From assembly GCA_030838265.1 (NCBI GenBank), contig JAUTXA010000171.1:1-15569 (forward strand): 15,569 nt of DNA. Reading direction: 5' to 3'. The translations under genes were made by a program, and so were the position numbers. The notes under the pieces are model-generated. The model was given only the letters and a program-made list of their open reading frames with translations, was not told the origin of the DNA and did no database searches. The DNA is from Actinomycetota bacterium (GTDB lineage: Bacteria > Actinomycetota > Acidimicrobiia > Acidimicrobiales > BP-101). The first letter of the stretch is position 1. Every line of letters starts with the position of its first letter. Shown here one piece after another: positions 6,282 to 11,817 of the stretch.

Positions 6282-7913
6282 TCACACGTCGAGCAGGGGC
6301 GGGTTGCGCCCCTCGGCCCGGTCGAGGGCCGCGCCCACGAACTCGTAGAAGAGCGGATGGGGCCGGTCGGGACGGCTCCGGAACTCAGGATGGGCCTGGG
6401 TGCCGACCCAGAAGGGATGGCCGGGCAGCTCGATGAACTCGACCAGCCGGTCATCGGGGGACGTGCCCGAGCAGAGCAGCCCGGTCTCCTCGAGGCGGTG
6501 CCGGTACTTGGGGTTCACCTCGAGGCGGTGGCGGTGGCGCTCGTAGACGAGCTCGTCGCCGTAGGCCTTCTCGACGATCGAGCCGGGCAGCAGTCGCGCC
6601 GGGTAGAGGCCCAGCCGCATGGTGCCGCCCATGTCGACCACGTCGCGCTGCTCGTCCATGAGGTCGACGACGAGGTGCGGGGAGTTGGGGTTGAGCTCGC
6701 GCGAGCTGGCGCCGTCGAGGCCGGCCACGTTGCGGGCGTACTCGACCACCATCATCTGCAGACCGAGGCACAGACCGAGACAGGGGATCGCCTGCTCGCG
6801 GGCGAAGCCGGCGGCCGCGATCTTGCCTTCGAGCGCCCGCTCGCCGAAGCCGCCCGGGATGACGATGCCGTCGAGATCGCGCAGGCGGCCCTCGGCCAAC
6901 AGGCCACCGATCTCCTCGGCGTGAATCCAGTCGATCTCGACCCGGGCGTCGTTGTGGAACCCGGCATGACGAAGGGCCTCGGCCACCGACAGATAGGCGT
7001 CGGGCAGGTCGACGTACTTGCCGACCACGCCGATCTTCACCGGCTTGGTGGCGGCGTCGATGCGGGCGACGAGCCGCTGCCAGTCGGTGAGGTCGGCCTC
7101 GTGCTCGGCCCCGTCGAACCGCAGCAGCTGGCACACGTAGGAGTCGAGCCCCTCGTCGTGCAGCACCAGGGGGATGGCGTAGATGTTGCGAGCGTCGACC
7201 GCGCTGACGACCGCCTCGAGCGGCACGTCGCACAAGTTCGAGATCTTGCGCTTCAGGCCCTCGGTCAGCGGCGCCGCGCTGCGGCACACGATGATGTCGG
7301 GCTGTATGCCGCGGCTGCGCAGGTCGGTGACCGAGTGCTGGGTGGGCTTGGTCTTCTGTTCACCGGACGGGCCGATGTAGGGCACCAGGGTCAGGTGGAT
7401 GTAGCAGACGTTGTCCCGTCCCACGTCGTTGCGGAACTGGCGGATGGCCTCGAGGAACGGAAGGATCTCGATGTCGCCGACGGTCCCGCCGACCTCGGTG
7501 ATGACGACGTCGATGTCCTCCGAAGCCAGCCGCAGGATGCGGTCCTTGATCTCGTTGGTGATGTGAGGGATGACTTGGACCGTCTTGCCCAGGAAGTCAC
7601 CGCGCCGTTCCTTGGCGATCACCGAGCTGTAGATCGAACCGGTGGTGGCGTTGGAGTCGCGAGTCAGGTTCTCGTCGATGAACCGCTCGTAGTGGCCGAG
7701 GTCGAGGTCGGTCTCGCCCGTGTCGTCGGTGACAAAGACCTCGCCGTGCTCGATGGGGTTCAGCGTCCCAGGGTCGACGTTGAGGTACGGGTCGAGCTTC
7801 TGCATGGTGACCCGCAGCCCCCGGCTCTTGAGCAGCCGCCCGAGGGCCGAGGCCGTCAGCCCCTTCCCGAGGGAGCTGGTCACCCCACCGGTCACGAAGA
7901 TGTGCTTCGTCAA
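6282..7913 (-). CDS. pyrG: CTP synthase
   Basis: CTP synthase makes CTP from UTP, ATP and glutamine in the last step of pyrimidine nucleotide synthesis. The protein has 543 residues, full length. The N-terminal synthetase domain (about 1-270) has the P-loop-like G-G-V-T-S-S-L-G-K-G at 9-18 and the UTP-site region H-G-E-V-F-V-T-D-D and E-T-D-L-D-L-G-H-Y-E-R-F. The C-terminal glutamine amidotransferase domain (about 290-540) has P-G-G-F-G at 353-357, catalytic C382 (G-L-C-L-G), H508 and E510 (H-P-E). The start is a TTG at 7913, chosen because it gives the family N-terminus T-K-H-I-F-V-T-G-G and has a good ribosome-binding site. It begins 24 bases after the upstream membrane-protein gene and is probably co-transcribed with the envelope genes. 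Confidence 0.98.
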   Translation of the reverse strand: MTKHIFVTGGVTSSLGKGLTASALGRLLKSRGLRVTMQKLDPYLNVDPGTLNPIEHGEVFVTDDTGETDLDLGHYERFIDENLTRDSNATTGSIYSSVIAKERRGDFLGKTVQVIPHITNEIKDRILRLASEDIDVVITEVGGTVGDIEILPFLEAIRQFRNDVGRDNVCYIHLTLVPYIGPSGEQKTKPTQHSVTDLRSRGIQPDIIVCRSAAPLTEGLKRKISNLCDVPLEAVVSAVDARNIYAIPLVLHDEGLDSYVCQLLRFDGAEHEADLTDWQRLVARIDAATKPVKIGVVGKYVDLPDAYLSVAEALRHAGFHNDARVEIDWIHAEEIGGLLAEGRLRDLDGIVIPGGFGERALEGKIAAAGFAREQAIPCLGLCLGLQMMVVEYARNVAGLDGASSRELNPNSPHLVVDLMDEQRDVVDMGGTMRLGLYPARLLPGSIVEKAYGDELVYERHRHRLEVNPKYRHRLEETGLLCSGTSPDDRLVEFIELPGHPFWVGTQAHPEFRSRPDRPHPLFYEFVGAALDRAEGRNPPLLDV

Positions 7914-7918
7914 GGTCG

Positions 7919-7924
7919 CCTCCC
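7919..7924 (-). promoter_or_regulatory. Ribosome-binding site that fixes the pyrG TTG start
   Basis: The minus-strand GGGAGG lies five bases before the TTG at 7913. It is one of the clearest Shine-Dalgarno sequences in the window and supports the non-ATG start of pyrG. Confidence 0.65.
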
Positions 7925-7937
7925 GCGGATCCCGGCA

Positions 7938-10043
7938 TCACCCACGGGAGCCCACGGTATCCCACCTTTGGCCCCCGGCCGGGGACTGGTCGCCCGCCGA
8001 GCGCAACCGGGCGTCGTCCGGGCGCCCCCGGAGGTAGGCGACCACGCCCACCAGGGTGAGGATGGCGTTGACGAAGAGGACGGGCCCGGAGTCGTTCGAC
8101 AGGGCGCCCGCCGCCCCGGCGGCCAGCCCACCGAGCAGGGCGGCCGTCCAGGGACGGCTGATGTCGGGCCCGAGCATCACCTCGCGGTTGCGGGCCACGA
8201 AGACCGCCACGAGCAGGGCGATCCCGAGCCTGATCGCCATCCCCCCGTTGGACACGACGTGCAGGGCCAGCTCGTATCGGCGGGCGACCAGCTCCCAGAG
8301 GTCCGTCCCGCCGCCGGAGCGGCTCAGGTTGTTCGAGAGATGGTCGCCGCCGTGGGAGACGAGGTCGAGGCCGACGAGGCCGAGCAGGGCGACGACGGGG
8401 GTGGCGACCAGCAGCAGGAGCTTGGCCCGCGTGAGGCGACCGTTCCCCAGCACGAGGGCGCCGGCGAAGCCGGCTCCGACCGTGACCACGCCGCCCACAT
8501 CGGCTCCGAGGCGCCCCCACCCGACGACGATCGCCAGGGCGGCGCCGACGACGGTGTAGAGCCCGACGCGCGGCCGGGCGTCCCATCGTCGCCAGGTCGT
8601 GAAGGCGGCCAGCCCGGCGAGGGCGACCACGGGCAGGATGGGCTCGAACTCGTTGGAGATGCCGTAGAAGCGGCTCCCGCTGGTGACGCTCGGCCCGAGC
8701 ACCGACTGGGTGAGGACGTGGCCTCCCCGCGCCAGGTCAGCGGTGAGCCCGACGAGCAAGGCGGCGGCCGGGGCCACAGGGCCCCGGGGCCACGGCAGCA
8801 GCGCGTCGGTCACCACGGCGAGGGCGAGAGCCAGGGCGGCGATGCCCAACACCTCGGAGTCGCCGCTTCGGGGCGAGAGCACCGCCACCGCCAGACACGC
8901 CAGCGGCCACCAGAGCACGGCCAGGCCCAAGGCCCGGAGGCCGACGGTGAGGCCCCGGCGAACGCCCCGCACCGTCCCCATGAGAACGAGGAGCAGCAGC
9001 GACAGCAGGAGCACCGTCCGGTACGACGCCAGCTGGCGGTTGTTGCGGACGTCGCCCCACCGCCGGCGTAAGCGCTCGAGGGCCAGCGCATCGGCCTTGC
9101 CCTCGGTCGTGATGACCTGGCCCCGCATGCGATCGGGAACCGGGATCCCGAGGAAGCGCAAGGCAGTCGGAGCCACGTCGATGGTGGTGACCAGACCGGG
9201 CTGCCTTGTCGTCGCGGAGCCCAGCCGGCCCCCGCCACCGAGGCCCTTGGCTCCGATGTCGGTCTGGTTGAGAAACCGACTGGGCAGGGGCGAGCGCAGC
9301 CGCGACTCCTCGACCTTCGGGGGCAGTTGGGTGACGATGAGGAGTTGCTTGGGCCCCTGGGCCGCGGCGAGGGACGAAACCGCGTCCCAGCCCGGTCGTC
9401 CGCTGGGCAGGCCGACGACCACGAGGCGGTGGTGCAAGGCCGCGGCTTGGGTCCGAGCCGTCAGATCGTCGACCGCGCCCAGGGAGACGTCGGCCACGCA
9501 ACCCCGCGTGTCGGCTGCCAGGATCGAGACCGACGACGAGAGCCCACCCGGTGGTCCCGTCCCCACGAAGGCGCCACCGCCCGGGACCGACCCGGCCAGC
9601 AGCCCGGGCACCAACGTCACCGACGCCCGCCGGGCGTTGCCCACCAGGGCGTCCCAACCCCCCAGGCAACCGGGCCCGTCGACCGACGGGTAGCTGACGG
9701 TCGGTCGCGCCGTGCCGTAGAGAGAGCGCGGCTGACGGGTCCCCTGGCTCATGTCGAGCAGGGCCTGGCGACGGTCATAGCTGCCGAGGTCGGTCGACAG
9801 CAGCCCGATGGCGAAGCGGTCGTCCGCCAGCTGGCGCAGGACCCGGTCGTGGGGCTCCTCGCTCTTGTGCTGGGTGAGCGACAGGGTGGCCAGGGGCTCG
9901 TCGCCGAGGACGGCGATCGTCACCGTCGACCCCGTGCCCGCCGCGCTGGTGGCAACCACTGCCCCTGCCGCTCGGCCGCCGACCGCCACGGCGAGGATGA
10001 TCCCGGCGCCCACCATCGCAGCCGCTCGTCGCATTCCCGTCAT
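7938..10043 (-). CDS. Phosphatase-like extracytoplasmic domain plus polytopic membrane protein (unknown function)
   Basis: This 701-residue protein has no function I recognise. It has an N-terminal membrane anchor or signal (about 9-31), an extracytoplasmic domain (about 35-335), and then roughly ten or eleven hydrophobic segments (about 342-671). The segment at 273-309 (S-A-T-T-R-Q-P-G-L-V, then I-D-V-A-P-T-A-L, then M-R-G-Q) recalls the end of alkaline-phosphatase-superfamily domains. Membrane-part motifs include R-F-Y-G-I-S-N-E-F at 458-466, G-A-D-V-G-G at 513-518 and N-D-S-G at 650-653. All recur in the third domain of the 973-residue fusion (11814-14735), so the two are paralogues. The classical D-H metal pair of active phosphatases is not visible. 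The ATG at 10043 overlaps the propeller-gene stop as ATGA, with a purine-rich AAGAGAGG just before it. pyrG follows after 24 bases. Confidence 0.7.
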   Translation of the reverse strand: MTGMRRAAAMVGAGIILAVAVGGRAAGAVVATSAAGTGSTVTIAVLGDEPLATLSLTQHKSEEPHDRVLRQLADDRFAIGLLSTDLGSYDRRQALLDMSQGTRQPRSLYGTARPTVSYPSVDGPGCLGGWDALVGNARRASVTLVPGLLAGSVPGGGAFVGTGPPGGLSSSVSILAADTRGCVADVSLGAVDDLTARTQAAALHHRLVVVGLPSGRPGWDAVSSLAAAQGPKQLLIVTQLPPKVEESRLRSPLPSRFLNQTDIGAKGLGGGGRLGSATTRQPGLVTTIDVAPTALRFLGIPVPDRMRGQVITTEGKADALALERLRRRWGDVRNNRQLASYRTVLLLSLLLLVLMGTVRGVRRGLTVGLRALGLAVLWWPLACLAVAVLSPRSGDSEVLGIAALALALAVVTDALLPWPRGPVAPAAALLVGLTADLARGGHVLTQSVLGPSVTSGSRFYGISNEFEPILPVVALAGLAAFTTWRRWDARPRVGLYTVVGAALAIVVGWGRLGADVGGVVTVGAGFAGALVLGNGRLTRAKLLLLVATPVVALLGLVGLDLVSHGGDHLSNNLSRSGGGTDLWELVARRYELALHVVSNGGMAIRLGIALLVAVFVARNREVMLGPDISRPWTAALLGGLAAGAAGALSNDSGPVLFVNAILTLVGVVAYLRGRPDDARLRSAGDQSPAGGQRWDTVGSRG

Positions 10044-10978
10044 TGGCCTCTCTTGGGCGGCGGCGTGAGGCGCTTCTCGACCAGCTGGTCGAGTCCCGCA
10101 TCCTGCGTCGAGGCCGTCACCACCACCGCGTAGGTGCCGGTGGGGTCGACGGCGGCCACCGGGCCGAGCCGCGAGCCCAGCCTGATCGGTTGCCCGCCGT
10201 CGGGCGCGACTGCGAACAGGTCGCCGGAATGCGTGGCGTACGCCGCATACCCACCGCCGAGGAGCACACCGACGGGACGGGCCTCGATGTTGGGGCCGGT
10301 GAGATCGCGCCGAGCCAGGGTGACGAGGTCGAGGACCGCGGCCGCCGTGTGGTTGCCCTGCTCCCGCTGGTACAGCACGTGGGTGTCGTCGATGTAGAAC
10401 GGCCTCGACGACTGCGCATCCGGATCCGGCGTCAGCTCGCGGACGACTCCCGATTGGAGGTCGACCTCGACCAGGTCGAGGTGGACGACGCCCGACAGCT
10501 GGTCGGCCCGCGCTCGGCTGGCCACGGCATGGCGCGCCGTGCTGTCGACCGCCAGCCCGTACCCCGAGCCGACAGAGAAGCTGGGCAGGAGCTTCACCGT
10601 CCCCGCCGACCGCCCATTCAGGGCCAGGGCATCGAGCTGGCCCGTGGGTATGGGCCCTTCGGCCACCAGCAGGCGGTCCCCTCCCGGCAGCCAAGCGAAG
10701 TCGACGACGTTCGAGCCTCGGGGCGTGACCGCCTTCACCGCGCCCCGGTCGGCGAGGCCGATGCCGTCGGCCGATCGAACCGCCAAGCGGGAGCCATCGG
10801 GGCTGTAGGCGGCCGCGAACGCACCTGGGCTCAGCCGTCCGCCCCCGTCGAAGAAGGGCTGGACGGGGGCGCTCAACGACACTCGGGGCTTCGGGTTGCG
10901 ACTCAAGGCCAGGTAGCTGGCTGCCACTCCGGCCAGCAAGGCCAGGCTCACGATGATGGCCACGGCTCGGCCCTTCAC
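10040..10978 (-). CDS. Membrane-anchored beta-propeller-like protein, function unknown
   Basis: This 312-residue protein has an N-terminal hydrophobic anchor (about 6-26, A-I-I-V-S-L-A-L-L-A-G) without a lipobox cysteine, so it is probably held in the membrane with its body outside. The rest shows repeated short beta-rich units typical of WD40/TolB-like propellers: A-Y-S-P-D-G-S-R-L-A-V about 58-68, F-A-W-L-P-G-G-D-R-L-L-V about 93-104, I-D-D-T-H-V-L-Y, G-G-G-Y-A-A-Y, and V-D-P-T-G-T-Y-A-V-V near the end. No enzymatic motif is seen, so a scaffold or ligand-binding role is likelier, by inference. The GTG at 10978 overlaps the upstream MraY-like stop as GTGA, and its own stop overlaps the next start as ATGA. 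It is wedged between envelope-biosynthesis genes, which suggests it serves that pathway. Confidence 0.75.
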   Translation of the reverse strand: MKGRAVAIIVSLALLAGVAASYLALSRNPKPRVSLSAPVQPFFDGGGRLSPGAFAAAYSPDGSRLAVRSADGIGLADRGAVKAVTPRGSNVVDFAWLPGGDRLLVAEGPIPTGQLDALALNGRSAGTVKLLPSFSVGSGYGLAVDSTARHAVASRARADQLSGVVHLDLVEVDLQSGVVRELTPDPDAQSSRPFYIDDTHVLYQREQGNHTAAAVLDLVTLARRDLTGPNIEARPVGVLLGGGYAAYATHSGDLFAVAPDGGQPIRLGSRLGPVAAVDPTGTYAVVVTASTQDAGLDQLVEKRLTPPPKRGQ

Positions 10979-11817
10979 GGGAGCCGACCGGCCCGATCGA
11001 AGGCGCGCAGCGGTGGGACAGCGTCGATGATGCGGCTGAACGAAACCGCCTCACTGACCAGGTTGGCGACGAGCACCGCCACCAGCACGATGGTCCGCGC
11101 CCCGGGGCCACAGGTGGCGACCACGGCCAAGCCGATGGCCGCACCGACCGCGTTGGCCCCGGTGTCGCCCAGCATCACGCGCTCGTGGAGGTCGTCGAGC
11201 AGCAGGGCCAGCACCCCGCCCAACACCACCGCCACCGCGGTGAGGTCGGCGTTGGCCCGGCGGATGGCGATGAGGGCGCCGCCTGCCACCAGCGCGACCT
11301 TGGCCGTCCGCCCGGGCGCTAGGTCGAAGAGGTTGGCCAGGTTGGCGGTTAGGGCCACGAGGGCGGCGTCGAGAAGCAGCCTGCTCACGGACGAGGTCGG
11401 TCGGAGGGTGCCGATGGCCACCAGCGACACGGCCACGCCCCCGAGGAGCTTGGCTCCCCCGGTCGTGAGCCGGCCCCCGAACAGCTCAGCCACATGACCG
11501 CGGAAGCCGCGCGCCTGACGGTTTCCGGCCAGGTCATCGAGGAGACCGAGGAAGGCAAACCCGACCAGCGTGATGACCGTGGCGGCCCGCACTGCCGTGG
11601 TGCCGGTCGTGGCCCCGACGTGCAAAGCCCCGGCGACGGCCCGTCCCCCTTCGACGACGAGGGCGGCGAGGACGAGGGCGATGCCGCCGGCCGTCGGCAC
11701 GACCTTGCCGCGGAAGTTCTCGCGGGTGAGCGCCGTCTCGTGCCAGCTCGAGCGCACCAGCACCCACACCAGGCGACCGGCGAGGAACCCCACGACGAGG
11801 GCCACGGCCACGATCAC
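10975..11817 (-). CDS. Small MraY/WecA-like phospho-sugar transferase
   Basis: This polytopic membrane protein of 280 residues belongs to the polyprenyl-phosphate phospho-sugar (hexosamine) transferase superfamily, which moves a sugar-1-phosphate from a UDP-sugar onto a lipid carrier. Visible signatures are N-F-R-G-K-V-V-P-T-A-G-G at 34-45, the metal-binding D-D pair at 94-95 (G-L-L-D-D), N-L-A-N-L-F-D-L-A-P-G-R at 159-170 and L-G-D-T-G-A-N at 216-222. It is shorter than true MraY (about 320-360) and has L-F-D-L-x-P-G-R in place of the usual N-x-x-D-G-x-D-G region, so it is a divergent side branch and not the peptidoglycan MraY. The GTG at 11817 overlaps the upstream stop as GTGA. Substrates are unknown; its neighbours (flippase, glycosyltransferase) fit a lipid-linked glycan pathway. 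Confidence 0.82.
   Translation of the reverse strand: MIVAVALVVGFLAGRLVWVLVRSSWHETALTRENFRGKVVPTAGGIALVLAALVVEGGRAVAGALHVGATTGTTAVRAATVITLVGFAFLGLLDDLAGNRQARGFRGHVAELFGGRLTTGGAKLLGGVAVSLVAIGTLRPTSSVSRLLLDAALVALTANLANLFDLAPGRTAKVALVAGGALIAIRRANADLTAVAVVLGGVLALLLDDLHERVMLGDTGANAVGAAIGLAVVATCGPGARTIVLVAVLVANLVSEAVSFSRIIDAVPPLRAFDRAGRLP

Noticed and set aside
5976..9071. A 1031-codon open frame on the plus strand
   Set aside because: It lies antisense to the NUDIX gene, pyrG and the 701-residue membrane protein gene. Its protein is rich in low-complexity D, G, V and P-Q-H stretches with no family motif, typical of a mirror frame in G+C-rich DNA.
7938..10043. A MctB/SteB-like copper-transport protein, expected near pyrG in mycobacteria
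   Set aside because: That protein is about 310 residues with one membrane segment, whereas this one has many membrane segments and phosphatase-like motifs shared with the fusion protein.
7938..11144. Treating the 701-residue protein as a 1068-residue protein with an upstream extension
   Set aside because: The added part overlaps the propeller and MraY-like genes and is arginine- and proline-rich shadow sequence. The ATG at 10043 gives a membrane anchor and a 4-base overlap.
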